Shown: positions 27,528 to 36,639 of the stretch, in pieces
Numbering within the stretch: position 1 is the first letter of the stretch
Layout of the letters: each line of letters begins with the position of its first letter
Origin: Aphodoplasma sp045626925
GTDB taxonomy: Bacteria; Bacillota; Clostridia; UBA1381; UMGS1253
DNA: 64,000 nt
Direction: 5' to 3'
Assembly (NCBI GenBank): GCA_045626925.1
Contig: JAZUQZ010000016.1
Span: forward strand, 43,413 to 107,412
Notes under the pieces: generated by a model
Told to the model about the DNA's origin: nothing
Databases searched by the model: none
Seen by the model: the letters and a program-made list of their open reading frames with translations, nothing else
Translations under genes and position numbers: made by a program

Positions 27528-27560
27528 AAAAAAAGGAATCGCATCTGCGATTCCTTTTTT
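27528..27560. terminator. Bidirectional terminator
   Basis: AAAAGGAATCGCA and TGCGATTCCTTTT arms with flanking A and T runs lie between the convergent reductase and esterase genes. Confidence 0.9.
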
Positions 27561-27564
27561 ATTA

Positions 27565-30030
27565 TTATTTTTTAATTTCAACAAGCTTTATCCATGAGTC
27601 CCATCTAACACTTGCGCCAAGGTTTTCCGACACAAATCGAATCGGCACCAAAAATCTTCCATCATAAATTTTTGCAGGAACATCAAGCTTTGTTTCTTTT
27701 CCGTTTACGATTGCAATATTATCATTATTTTTTATTGTAACCGTTCTCTTTTGGCCGTTCTCCCTTACCTCTGCAGTTGCTGTTACATTTATTTCGTCAT
27801 AGCTAATCGTTGCACCAAGTGCTTCAAATATCGCTCTCATAGGTACAAGCGTTCTGCCATTTACTAAAACCGGAGCAACATCACTCTTTAGCGGTACACC
27901 GTTTATCTCTACTACCGGCGCCTTATCCTTTTCAAGAATTTTTATAGGAACAAGGTTCTCGGGAAGCTCATAATCAAAGAATACCGGCTCTAATACTGGT
28001 GTAGGATTTGCACCTGTGCGTGTTATTAAAACGACATGCTCTGTTGGCTTATTATGCTTATAGACCTCATCCTCAAAGGTGGTTATTGCCTCTACTATTG
28101 TCTTTTCATATTTTTTATATGGAAGATACTTTTTAAGAGCTTTTACGCCATCTTTACGAGTTGCATTGTCAACTATCCATTTTTCTGCCGATGCGATAAG
28201 CGTTTCATTATTCGTCGCATCAAGCTTATATGAGCTGATTGCACTCGTTTCGACATCTCTTATAAACGCTCTGTGTGAAATATCTTTGTTGTATCGCTCG
28301 TTCGAAAGTCCTGCCAAAATAAGCGACTGCTGTTGGCCGGGGTTGTTTTCCTTATCAGCAATATTTACACCCTCTGCAAGCTGCTGTGCAGTTGCTACCA
28401 TTACAGACTTGCCATCCATTTTGATTTCATAGTTTCCTTTTGCAAGGCCTGTTACCTTTATAATCTCGCGATTAAGCTCATCTGTAATCGGGAAAAGCTC
28501 CTCCGCTTTTCTGTATTGTTCATCAGCTGCCAACGGAAGTCCATCCGCTTTATATGTGTATTTCACGCTGTCTTTTGCTACAACAAGGTCTTTTACTGTA
28601 GCTCTTGATGTTTGCGCCTCTTTTTTGGGAATATCAATACTTACTGTTGCAACCTCGCCACTTTCACCTTGCGCTTTTAGAATTGAATATGTCAATATCC
28701 AATGAACATGCTCTACAGGGTGAATTCGGTCGCTAGAAAATTTAAAATAAGGATTTTCTTTGCCATCCTTTTCAAAACGATTGTAAAGCTCTACAATCAG
28801 CATAGGTGTATTTATATCGACAAATTCACTGTGGAAATTCTCATCATTTTTTTCATTTAATATATTATATACGAGATAACCTGCTGTACGAATTACATTA
28901 TTAAAGCCCGGTGATGTTTGGTTTGTAGTATATTCCGGAAGACCTGTATATGTCTTTTCATACCAAAGCCACTCATCAAACATTGGACTCGATAGTGCAA
29001 TAATTTCTTCTATTCCTCTTTCTTTAAGCATATCAATAAAGTTTTGATATGAGTTTTGATATGTAGTTTTCAATGCATTACGCTTTTCATGTATACCAAA
29101 TTCTTCGTCCTTGCCTATATAATACTCGGCACGGTTCATATCATTTGTGCCAATCATAAGCACAACCTTATTAAACGGCTTTTCATAATCAGCATCAAAT
29201 ATATCATGGTCAATACGACTTATAAGAGAGTCGACTCTGTCACCACCGATTCCCTTATTTACATATGAGAAATCCACATTCGGATAACGGGTGGAATAAT
29301 AATTAAAAAGGAATTTTGCGTACCAGCCTCCACTGCTGGCATATGTAATACTATCGCCTATGAATGCAACCTTATCTCCATCCTCAAACTTTGGGACATA
29401 GTCATATGCATCATCAGCTAAAATTTTAGGATATTTTACCTCACCTGTAAGTGTCTGTGGCACATATTTTGGAGCATAAACGCTTATATCCTCCGGCAGT
29501 GCCTCACTTTTTTTGCTAATCTTTACCGCGTCAAAGATACCATTTGCTTCATTTCCGATAAGCTTTAAATAATATGTCTTTCCGCCATCTAAAACGCCAA
29601 GCGATAATGATGTCCATCCATAAATACCTCTGTTTTTAGATAGCATAGTCAATGCTGTATAAGAAGGGGTCTCGTTGTCGGTAAAGCTTACTAGTACAGA
29701 GTCATTTGCTGAACCTGTAACATAACCACGCAACTCTAAAAAATATTCTGCCGTTTCTTCAAGTAAAATCTTAAACGCAATAGCATGTTCTTCAATTGCC
29801 GGATTTGCAGTATTGTTCGTCAAAAGCTGTATAGCTTTGCCGCGTGATGCATCCTTGCTTAAAGTAATCTGGGCATGCTTTGAATTTAAGAGGCCTCTTT
29901 CCATTTCGCTCTCTTTATCAACCACAAGTGTAGGATATTCCACAGCTGCAAAGCTCACGCCACACATACTAGGCAATATCATAAACATGCATAAAACAAG
30001 AGAAATAATTCTGCTTGACACCTTTTTCAT
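27565..30030 (-). CDS. Large secreted SGNH-hydrolase (esterase) with C-terminal copper-amine-oxidase-like domain
   Basis: This 821-residue exported protein has a signal peptide (1-29), an N-terminal beta-rich region (about 30-175) that could bind carbohydrate, an SGNH/GDSL hydrolase domain (about 215-480), a long helical middle, and a copper amine oxidase N-domain-like unit at the C-terminus (about 715-821). Hydrolase blocks seen: GDSIT with nucleophile Ser227, GIGGDR, MIGTNDMNR, and DRIHPVEHVHW with the Asp/His pair. A carbohydrate deacetylase or esterase role at the cell surface is likely, the substrate unknown. The ATG at 30030 has AAGGGTGG upstream; a longer frame reading reaches into its promoter. 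Confidence 0.85.
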   Translation of the reverse strand: MKKVSSRIISLVLCMFMILPSMCGVSFAAVEYPTLVVDKESEMERGLLNSKHAQITLSKDASRGKAIQLLTNNTANPAIEEHAIAFKILLEETAEYFLELRGYVTGSANDSVLVSFTDNETPSYTALTMLSKNRGIYGWTSLSLGVLDGGKTYYLKLIGNEANGIFDAVKISKKSEALPEDISVYAPKYVPQTLTGEVKYPKILADDAYDYVPKFEDGDKVAFIGDSITYASSGGWYAKFLFNYYSTRYPNVDFSYVNKGIGGDRVDSLISRIDHDIFDADYEKPFNKVVLMIGTNDMNRAEYYIGKDEEFGIHEKRNALKTTYQNSYQNFIDMLKERGIEEIIALSSPMFDEWLWYEKTYTGLPEYTTNQTSPGFNNVIRTAGYLVYNILNEKNDENFHSEFVDINTPMLIVELYNRFEKDGKENPYFKFSSDRIHPVEHVHWILTYSILKAQGESGEVATVSIDIPKKEAQTSRATVKDLVVAKDSVKYTYKADGLPLAADEQYRKAEELFPITDELNREIIKVTGLAKGNYEIKMDGKSVMVATAQQLAEGVNIADKENNPGQQQSLILAGLSNERYNKDISHRAFIRDVETSAISSYKLDATNNETLIASAEKWIVDNATRKDGVKALKKYLPYKKYEKTIVEAITTFEDEVYKHNKPTEHVVLITRTGANPTPVLEPVFFDYELPENLVPIKILEKDKAPVVEINGVPLKSDVAPVLVNGRTLVPMRAIFEALGATISYDEINVTATAEVRENGQKRTVTIKNNDNIAIVNGKETKLDVPAKIYDGRFLVPIRFVSENLGASVRWDSWIKLVEIKK

Positions 30031-30106
30031 AAAAATCCACCCTTCGCGATTTATATTTTGTCTCATATCTGTTTCGTTAAAAATCAAGGTATTACACCTT
30101 ATTATA

Positions 30107-30135
30107 ATTATACGATAGTTTGCCATGTTTGTCAA
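30107..30135 (-). promoter_or_regulatory. Predicted sigma-A promoter of the SGNH hydrolase gene
   Basis: On the minus strand a perfect TTGACA (30130-30135) and perfect TATAAT (30107-30112) are exactly 17 bases apart, about 75 bases before the start codon. Confidence 0.85.
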
Positions 30136-30213
30136 TAAAAATCGAGTGCCCCTAATAGCTTTATTATAAATAATTCGCGAGCTATAAAAGCATTCGTTTT
30201 TAACAATTCCATA

Positions 30214-30242
30214 TTGCTTTTTTGGGTAAGTTGTACTATAAT
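30214..30242 (+). promoter_or_regulatory. Predicted sigma-A promoter before a gene remnant
   Basis: TTGCTT (30214-30219) and a perfect TATAAT (30237-30242) are 17 bases apart. Transcription would cross the remnant at 30261-30413 and could continue into the permease gene at 30448. Confidence 0.65.
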
Positions 30243-30260
30243 AAGATTAGTACAAAGTAG

Positions 30261-30413
30261 GTCATTATAAAGCAAACTTATAAAGGTAAAGGGGCATCGG
30301 CTATCGTATATGTTATAGATGGCCTTGGTACAAGAGAATATGCCCACGATTATGACAAATTGTTAAGTCTCAGAGAAAAGGTAAACTCCATGATAGGCGA
30401 ATTTTTAAAATAA
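30261..30413 (+). pseudogene. Open frame of 50 codons without a standard start, likely 5-prime-truncated gene
   Basis: This frame begins right after a stop and reads 50 codons to a TAA. The product, with VYVIDGLGTREYAHDYD and KLLSLREKVNSMIGEFLK, looks like real protein, with a hydrophobic strand, a turn and an amphipathic helix. No ATG, GTG or TTG lies in the first half; an ATT with a weak ribosome site is the only candidate. It is best read as the 3-prime end of a lost gene, or a small gene with a rare start. I do not recognise the family. Confidence 0.4.
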
Positions 30414-30447
30414 TTTTATTGATAATATATTATAAGGCGGTGGTACT

Positions 30448-31626
30448 ATGGACAAAAAATCAAATAACACATCAAAAAATACAGTCAGCAGAGAAACAAA
30501 GCACACTGTGTTTCTTATAACATATTCGATTGTTCTGGCAGTGGCTCTTTTGAATATGAACTCTACTATGTCGCTTCTTGGATGGCTTTTGTCTATAGCA
30601 AGTCCATTTTTGACGGGTCTTATTGTTGCGTTTGTAATTAACATTATAATGACACGCCTTGAAACAAAGGTCTTTATATTTCTCGACAAGCCAAACTATA
30701 AGCTGTGGCAAAAAATAAAACGCCCGGTCTGTATGTTTTTATCATTTTTAATAATTGTGCTCTCTTTTGCCGCAATTATTGGCTTTATTGCTCCACAAAT
30801 TTCGCAAAGTATTCAAATGCTATCAGCAAATATGCCGATATATAGCTCATTTTTGCAAAATTTTACAAACAATATCCTTGGATGGTTCAATCTTTCGATT
30901 GAGGATTTTGGAAGCTTTTTAATAAGCTGGGATAGCTTGTTTGAAAAATTTTCATCACTCATTGCAAACATATCCCCAAGTGTGCTAAACTTTGCAACGG
31001 GCTTTACTTCTGCGATTTTTGACTTCTTTATGGGAATAATTTTTGCGATATATCTGCTTTTAGGTAAAGAGAAAATCCTTAAAAATATTGATCGCGCAAC
31101 GCAAGCATATTTGCCAAATGATAAATATTCATCTGTAAAGCGTATAAGTAATAAAGCAAACTTCATTTTTACAAGCTTTGTCGTTGGACAGCTTACGGAC
31201 GCTGTAATTCTTGGTGTTATGTATTTTATCGGCACAAGCGTATTTCGTATGCCGTATGCGCCACTTATTGCAACAATTATGGCAATTGCAAGCCTTATAC
31301 CGATATTCGGTCCGATAATCGGTGCGATACCATCGGCGTTCATTCTTCTTATGGTAAACCCGAGCCTTGCAATAATATTTATCATAATGGCAATAGTATT
31401 TCAACAAATTGAAAGCAACATTATATACCCAAAGGTTGTTGGAGATTCTGTCGGCTTGCCGGGTGTATGGGTTCTTTTTGCAATACTTGTTGGAGGAAGT
31501 CTGTTTGGCGCTCTCGGTATGGTTTTGTCCGTACCTTTTGCATCGCTGATATATTCACTGCTTCGCGAAGATGTAAATGCGCGTATAAATTCGCGTAAAA
31601 TCGCAGAAACAAAAGATAGTGAATAG
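30448..31626 (+). CDS. AI-2E family transporter (PerM/YdbI type) membrane protein
   Basis: This 392-residue protein has a polar N-terminus of about 25 residues and about seven or eight membrane segments, with a central extracytoplasmic or amphipathic region (about 125-190). The C-terminal signature is present: FGPIIGAIPSAFILL, then FQQIESNIIYPKVVGDSVGLPG and LVGGSLFGALGMVLSVPFA. Family members have been linked to autoinducer-2 export or sodium/proton antiport; the substrate here is unknown. It is a single gene followed by a strong terminator. Confidence 0.9.
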   Translation: MDKKSNNTSKNTVSRETKHTVFLITYSIVLAVALLNMNSTMSLLGWLLSIASPFLTGLIVAFVINIIMTRLETKVFIFLDKPNYKLWQKIKRPVCMFLSFLIIVLSFAAIIGFIAPQISQSIQMLSANMPIYSSFLQNFTNNILGWFNLSIEDFGSFLISWDSLFEKFSSLIANISPSVLNFATGFTSAIFDFFMGIIFAIYLLLGKEKILKNIDRATQAYLPNDKYSSVKRISNKANFIFTSFVVGQLTDAVILGVMYFIGTSVFRMPYAPLIATIMAIASLIPIFGPIIGAIPSAFILLMVNPSLAIIFIIMAIVFQQIESNIIYPKVVGDSVGLPGVWVLFAILVGGSLFGALGMVLSVPFASLIYSLLREDVNARINSRKIAETKDSE

Positions 31627-31642
31627 TCTCGAAATTTGATAT

Positions 31643-31680
31643 AAAAAAGCAGATAGGAACAATTCCTATCTGCTTTTAAT
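31643..31680. terminator. Bidirectional terminator
   Basis: AAAAGCAGATAGGAA and TTCCTATCTGCTTTT form perfect 15-base arms around CAA. It lies between the convergent permease and gyrA genes. Confidence 0.9.
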
Positions 31681-31688
31681 TTTATCTT

Positions 31689-34175
31689 TTATTGTTCTGG
31701 CGTTTCTTCTTCGTTTTGAATATCTTGTTCGTCTATCTCCTCTTGCTCCTCGCGTTCTGTTTGTGCAAGTGAAACAATCTTTACATCGTCATTAAGCTTC
31801 ATAAGTCGAACGCCCTTCGTAACACGAGAATATGTGCTTATATCACCAGTATGAAGCCTTATAATTACGCCCGCATCAGTAATAAGCATAATATCGTCAT
31901 TCTCGCCAACGGTGCTTATGCCTGCAATTTTGCCCGTCTGCTCGGTAATGCGATAGGTGAGTACGCCCTTGCCGCCACGGTTTTGTGTATGATATTCATC
32001 GAGCTCAGTCTTTTTGCCGTATCCGTTTTCAGAAACAACCAAAAGCCTTGTCCCTTCATATGCAACGCTTGCACCAACAACACTGTCGTCACCGACAAGG
32101 CGTATTGCGCGCACGCCACGAGCCATACGGCCCATTACACGAACATCATTTTCATCAAATCGAATCGCCATACCATTGGCTGTACCTATAATCATATCAC
32201 AATTACCATCCGTAAGCGAAACCTTGATTACTTCATCGTCTTCATCAAGGCCAATAGCTCTAAGACCATTTTTGCGATTTGTATCATAATCGGCAAGCGG
32301 ACTTCTCTTGGTGATACCATTCTTTGTAACAAATGTCAAATACTTGTCCTCAGAAAACTCCTTTAGTGCGATTGTTGTGCTAATCTTTTCCCCCGGCGCA
32401 AGCTCAAGAAGATTTACAACTGCTGTGCCCTTTGCCTGACGACTTGCTTCGGGAATTTGATATCCTTTTAGTCTGAACATTCTGCCCTGATTTGTAAAGA
32501 AAAGAATATTATTATGAGTAGATGTTGTCATAAGCTCTTCAACAAAGTCCTCATCGCGAACCGATTGGGCCGAAATTCCTCTTCCGCCGCGCCTCTGTGA
32601 ACGATATGTATCAACTGGCATGCGCTTTACATATCCAAAGTGCGTAAGCGTAATTACGACCTCTTCCTCTTCGATAAGGTCCTCAATGTCGATTTCATCA
32701 ACAACGGGAACAATCTCGCTTCGTCTTTCGTCGCCATATTTTTCCTTTATTCTTATCAAATCTTCTTTGATAATACTCATCGCAAGCTCTTCATCAGCCA
32801 AAATATCATTCAAGCGTTTGATTTGTGCTTGTACCTCGGCAAGCTCTTCGTGTATCTTTTGTCTTTCAAGACCGCTCAAACGGCCAAGACGCATATCAAC
32901 GATTGCCTGTGCTTGTACATCTGTAAGCGCAAATCGTTCTATAAGCTCTGCTTTTGCATCCGCAACGCCACCTTTTGACGAACGAATTACATTTATTACC
33001 TCATCAATATTATCAATTGCAATACACAATCCGTTTAAGATATGCTCTCTGTCAATAGCCTTTTTAAGCTCAAAACGCGTTTTGCGCATAAGCACATCCT
33101 TTTGGAACTCAATATAATAATCAAGTATCTCTCTAAGATTTAAAAGGCGTGGTTCTGTATTATTAACAATAGCTATCATATTTGCACAAAAGCTTTCCTG
33201 CATTTGTGTGTTTTTATAAAGATGATTTAGTATAACATTTGCATTCGCGTCGCGTCTTACCTCTATTACAATGCGCATGCCCTCACGGTCAGATTCGTCG
33301 CGTATTTTTGTAATACCATCTATGCGCTTATCACGCACAAGCTCACCAATTTTTTCAACAAGCTTTGCCTTATTAACCTGATAAGGAATTTCCGTTACAA
33401 CGATTTGCTGATGCGTCTTAAGCTCCTCTATAACAGCGCGTGCACGCATCAAAATCCTGCCACGACCGGTGTGATACGCTGCGCGGATACCGCTTTTGCC
33501 CATAATAATTCCCGCAGTTGGAAAATCCGGACCCTTGATGTAACCCATAAGCTCATCTATTGTTATGTTTGGGTCCTCCATAACTGCAACAATACCATCA
33601 ATTACTTCGCCAAGGTTGTGCGGCGGAATATTTGTAGCCATACCAACCGCAATACCCGATGAACCGTTTACGAGAAGATTTGGGAACTTTGATGTTATAA
33701 CTATTGGCTCAAGTCTGCTATCATCATAGTTTGGACCAAAATCAACCGTTTCTTTTTCAATATCAGCAAGCATCTCAAGCGATATTTTGCTCATCCTCGA
33801 CTCTGTATAACGATAAGCAGCAGGCGGGTCACCGTCTACCGAACCAAAGTTGCCCTGGCCATCAACAAGCGGATATCTCATCGAAAAATCCTGGGCAAGT
33901 CTTACAAGAGCATCATATACCGATGCGTCACCATGCGGATGATATTTACCAAGCACATCGCCGACAGTAGTTGCACACTTTTTATAAGCTTTATCAGGTG
34001 TAAGCCCCGCCTCGTGCATCGTATACAAAATACGCCTGTGAACAGGTTTTAGTCCGTCACGAACATCAGGCAATGCACGCCCGATTATTACGCTCATGGC
34101 ATAGTCGATATACGATTTTTTCATTTCTTTGGAAAGCTCTACATCAATTATCTTTTGAAATTCATTGTCAGCCAT
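31689..34175 (-). CDS. gyrA: DNA gyrase subunit A
   Basis: GyrA cuts and rejoins DNA in negative supercoiling. The 828-residue protein has the catalytic Tyr123 in AAYRYTESR and, in the C-terminal beta-pinwheel, the GyrA box QRRGGRG (about residue 530), which separates it from ParC. The acidic tail is typical. The quinolone-determining loop reads HPHGDASVYD, with Ala84 where many bacteria have Ser. gyrB is not adjacent; gyrA instead follows gpmI by 48 bases at the end of the glycolytic cluster and may be read through from it. Confidence 0.97.
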   Translation of the reverse strand: MADNEFQKIIDVELSKEMKKSYIDYAMSVIIGRALPDVRDGLKPVHRRILYTMHEAGLTPDKAYKKCATTVGDVLGKYHPHGDASVYDALVRLAQDFSMRYPLVDGQGNFGSVDGDPPAAYRYTESRMSKISLEMLADIEKETVDFGPNYDDSRLEPIVITSKFPNLLVNGSSGIAVGMATNIPPHNLGEVIDGIVAVMEDPNITIDELMGYIKGPDFPTAGIIMGKSGIRAAYHTGRGRILMRARAVIEELKTHQQIVVTEIPYQVNKAKLVEKIGELVRDKRIDGITKIRDESDREGMRIVIEVRRDANANVILNHLYKNTQMQESFCANMIAIVNNTEPRLLNLREILDYYIEFQKDVLMRKTRFELKKAIDREHILNGLCIAIDNIDEVINVIRSSKGGVADAKAELIERFALTDVQAQAIVDMRLGRLSGLERQKIHEELAEVQAQIKRLNDILADEELAMSIIKEDLIRIKEKYGDERRSEIVPVVDEIDIEDLIEEEEVVITLTHFGYVKRMPVDTYRSQRRGGRGISAQSVRDEDFVEELMTTSTHNNILFFTNQGRMFRLKGYQIPEASRQAKGTAVVNLLELAPGEKISTTIALKEFSEDKYLTFVTKNGITKRSPLADYDTNRKNGLRAIGLDEDDEVIKVSLTDGNCDMIIGTANGMAIRFDENDVRVMGRMARGVRAIRLVGDDSVVGASVAYEGTRLLVVSENGYGKKTELDEYHTQNRGGKGVLTYRITEQTGKIAGISTVGENDDIMLITDAGVIIRLHTGDISTYSRVTKGVRLMKLNDDVKIVSLAQTEREEQEEIDEQDIQNEEETPEQ

Positions 34176-34223
34176 TTTTGTGACCTCCGTTTATATATCA
34201 TTTGTTTGCACCATGTAAAAATT

Positions 34224-35735
34224 TTATCTTACAAGCATGCTTTCGCCGCTCATTTGCTCCGGTATTTCAAGCTCCATCATATCAAGAAGTGTAGGCGCAA
34301 TATCAGCAAGTCTGCCCTCAGCTTTAAGCTTTGCATCATATCCAACCATAACAAGTGGTACCGGATTTGTCGAATGGGCAGTAACAATACTGCCATCATC
34401 GCCAAACATTTCATCTGCATTACCATGGTCAGCAGTAACAAGTGCACATCCGCCCATTTTTTCTATCGCATCAAGCACGCGTCCAAGGCACTCGTCCACC
34501 GCTTCAACAGCTGCCTTTGCACAATCAAATACACCTGTATGCCCAACCATATCACAGTTCGCAAAGTTTAGTACAATTACATCATATTTGTCTGATAAAA
34601 TACGCTTTACCGCCTCGTCAGCAACCTCGTACGCACTCATTTCAGGTTTTAAATCATATGTTGCAACCTTTGGCGATGCGATAAGTGCTCTATCCTCGCC
34701 GGGATACTCTTTTTCAACGCCGCCATTGAAGAAAAATGTTACATGTGCATACTTTTCAGTTTCGGCTATACGAAGCTGGGTAAGACCTTTTGAACTTATA
34801 TATTCACCAAAGGTATTTATAAGTAATGTTGGTTTGAATGCAACATCAACATTCGGCATCGATTTGTCATATTGTGTCATGCATACAAAATAAACATCAA
34901 AGAATTTTCTTTCAAAGCCATCAAACGACTCATCTACCAATGTTCTTGTAATCTCTCTTGCACGGTCGGGACGGAAGTTGTAGAATATTACACTATCGCC
35001 CTCGGATATTGTTGCACCGCCTTCAATTACTGTCGGTACAACAAACTCGTCCGTAATTTCATTTTTATATGATTCGCGCACCGCAGTTTCTGCATCCTGT
35101 GCACAAGTCCCTTTACCATAAACCATAGCATCGTATGCCTTCGCAACGCGCTCCCAACGATTATCCCTGTCCATAGCATAATAGCGTCCCATAACTGTTG
35201 CTACCTTGCCTATGCCGATTTTTTTCATCTCATTACATAGCTCGGCTACATAGTCGGCGCCTGTTGTAGGACCGACATCGCGTCCATCCAAGAAACAATG
35301 CACATAAACATCCTCTACGCCGTGCTTTTTTGCAAGCTCTAACAGTGCATATAAATGCGTATTGTGCGAATGAACACCACCATCAGACAAAAGTCCCATA
35401 AGGTGTAGTGCGCCACCATTCTTTTTTGCATTTTTGGCAGCTGCCAAAAATGCATCATTTTCAAAAAAATCACCGTCGCCGATTGACTTTGTAATTCTTG
35501 TAAGCTCCTGATACACAATTCTTCCTGCACCAATGTTTGTATGTCCAACCTCTGAATTACCCATTTGTCCGTCAGGTAGTCCAACATCCATGCCGCTTGC
35601 ATAAATTTTGTTGTTTGGATATGTTGCCATAAGCTTATCCATAACAGGTGTCGCCGCTGCATCAATCGCCGATTGCTTCTTGTCGCGCGCTATACCATAT
35701 CCGTCAAGTATTATCAATGCTGTAGGTTTTTTCAT
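34224..35735 (-). CDS. gpmI: 2,3-bisphosphoglycerate-independent phosphoglycerate mutase
   Basis: GpmI interconverts 3- and 2-phosphoglycerate with manganese. The 503-residue protein belongs to the alkaline phosphatase superfamily: metal ligand Asp in LIILDGYG, nucleophile Ser61 in MGNSEVGHTNIGAGR, the CFLDGRDVGPTTG insert, and the late ligands in NFANCDMVGHTG and TADHGNADEM. Length is close to the usual 510. It lies third in pgk-tpiA-gpmI, supplying the lower part of glycolysis. Confidence 0.97.
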   Translation of the reverse strand: MKKPTALIILDGYGIARDKKQSAIDAAATPVMDKLMATYPNNKIYASGMDVGLPDGQMGNSEVGHTNIGAGRIVYQELTRITKSIGDGDFFENDAFLAAAKNAKKNGGALHLMGLLSDGGVHSHNTHLYALLELAKKHGVEDVYVHCFLDGRDVGPTTGADYVAELCNEMKKIGIGKVATVMGRYYAMDRDNRWERVAKAYDAMVYGKGTCAQDAETAVRESYKNEITDEFVVPTVIEGGATISEGDSVIFYNFRPDRAREITRTLVDESFDGFERKFFDVYFVCMTQYDKSMPNVDVAFKPTLLINTFGEYISSKGLTQLRIAETEKYAHVTFFFNGGVEKEYPGEDRALIASPKVATYDLKPEMSAYEVADEAVKRILSDKYDVIVLNFANCDMVGHTGVFDCAKAAVEAVDECLGRVLDAIEKMGGCALVTADHGNADEMFGDDGSIVTAHSTNPVPLVMVGYDAKLKAEGRLADIAPTLLDMMELEIPEQMSGESMLVR

Positions 35736-35795
35736 AAATTTTGTGCTCCTTCAAGTTAAATAACATAAAACTACTTTAATACTCATTTTCTCAAA

Positions 35796-35821
35796 GCGGG
35801 GCAGACACGAGTCTGTCCCGC
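35796..35821 (-). terminator. Stem-loop between tpiA and gpmI
   Basis: GCGGG-A-CAGAC pairs with GTCTG-C-CCCGC around TCGT, with one mismatch. It is followed by only three T on the minus strand, so it looks like an attenuator or mRNA processing and stabilising element within the operon rather than a full terminator. Confidence 0.55.
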
Positions 35822-35864
35822 TGATGCCAAACAATTATAATAATTTGTCAAGACTCAAATTTAT

Positions 35865-36611
35865 TTATGCGCCAACTATTGCCGAAAAATCATCAACTTT
35901 CAAGCTTGCACCACCAACAAGTCCACCATCAATATCAGACATGCCAAAAAGCTCTGCTGCATTGCTTGGCTTTACACTGCCGCCATATTGAACAATAAGT
36001 TCATCAGCAACCGCCGAGCCATAAAGCTCTCCGATAACCTCTCTTATAGCAGCACAAACCTCATTTGCTTGCTCGTTTGTAGCTGTCTTTCCTGTACCGA
36101 TTGCCCAGATAGGCTCATATGCGATTATTGTCTTTGCTGCATCTTTTGCACTTACATTCATAAATGCAATTTTAACCTGGCTTCTGATAAGGTCAATTGT
36201 AATGCCCTGCTCACGCTCTTCAAGCGACTCTCCAACACACACAATTGGTTTTAAACCCTTTTCAATAGCTTTCAAAAGCTTTTTATTAACTGTAACATCT
36301 GTTTCAGCAAAATACTGTCTTCTTTCACTGTGACCGATGATTACATACTCAACACCCATGCTCGAAAGCATATCTGCACTAACCTCGCCTGTGTATGCAC
36401 CGCTATCTTCAAAGTGAAGGTTCTGTGCACCAATTTTAATGTTTGTGCCCTTTGCCGCATCAATAGCTGCTGAAAGACATACAAACGGAACACATGCCAC
36501 AACCTCTGCTTTTACATCCTTTACCGCCGGTGCAAGCTCCTTTATAAATTCGCCTGTTTGGGACGGTGTTTTATTCATTTTCCAGTTACCTGCTACAACT
36601 GTTTTTCTCAT
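35865..36611 (-). CDS. tpiA: Triosephosphate isomerase
   Basis: TpiA interconverts dihydroxyacetone phosphate and glyceraldehyde 3-phosphate. The 248-residue TIM barrel has the substrate Lys11 in GNWKMNKT, the electrophile His94 in IIGHSERR, the base Glu in AYEPIWAIGTG, and the phosphate loop GGSVKPSNA and GGLVGGASL. It sits between pgk (28 bases upstream) and gpmI. Confidence 0.98.
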   Translation of the reverse strand: MRKTVVAGNWKMNKTPSQTGEFIKELAPAVKDVKAEVVACVPFVCLSAAIDAAKGTNIKIGAQNLHFEDSGAYTGEVSADMLSSMGVEYVIIGHSERRQYFAETDVTVNKKLLKAIEKGLKPIVCVGESLEEREQGITIDLIRSQVKIAFMNVSAKDAAKTIIAYEPIWAIGTGKTATNEQANEVCAAIREVIGELYGSAVADELIVQYGGSVKPSNAAELFGMSDIDGGLVGGASLKVDDFSAIVGA

Positions 36612-36639
36612 TTGTTATTATCTCCAATCCATTTTGTTA

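Noticed and set aside
30031..30447. A tRNA or other known RNA gene in this gap
   Set aside because: No cloverleaf, TTCGA-type loop or known RNA core was found; only promoters and the coding remnant are supported.
31689..34175. Calling the type II topoisomerase subunit ParC
   Set aside because: The C-terminal domain carries the GyrA box QRRGGRG.
34237..34893. A 218-codon plus-strand open frame opposite gpmI
   Set aside because: gpmI is certain and the frame has no start signal; Ser/Thr-rich composition is typical of an antisense shadow.
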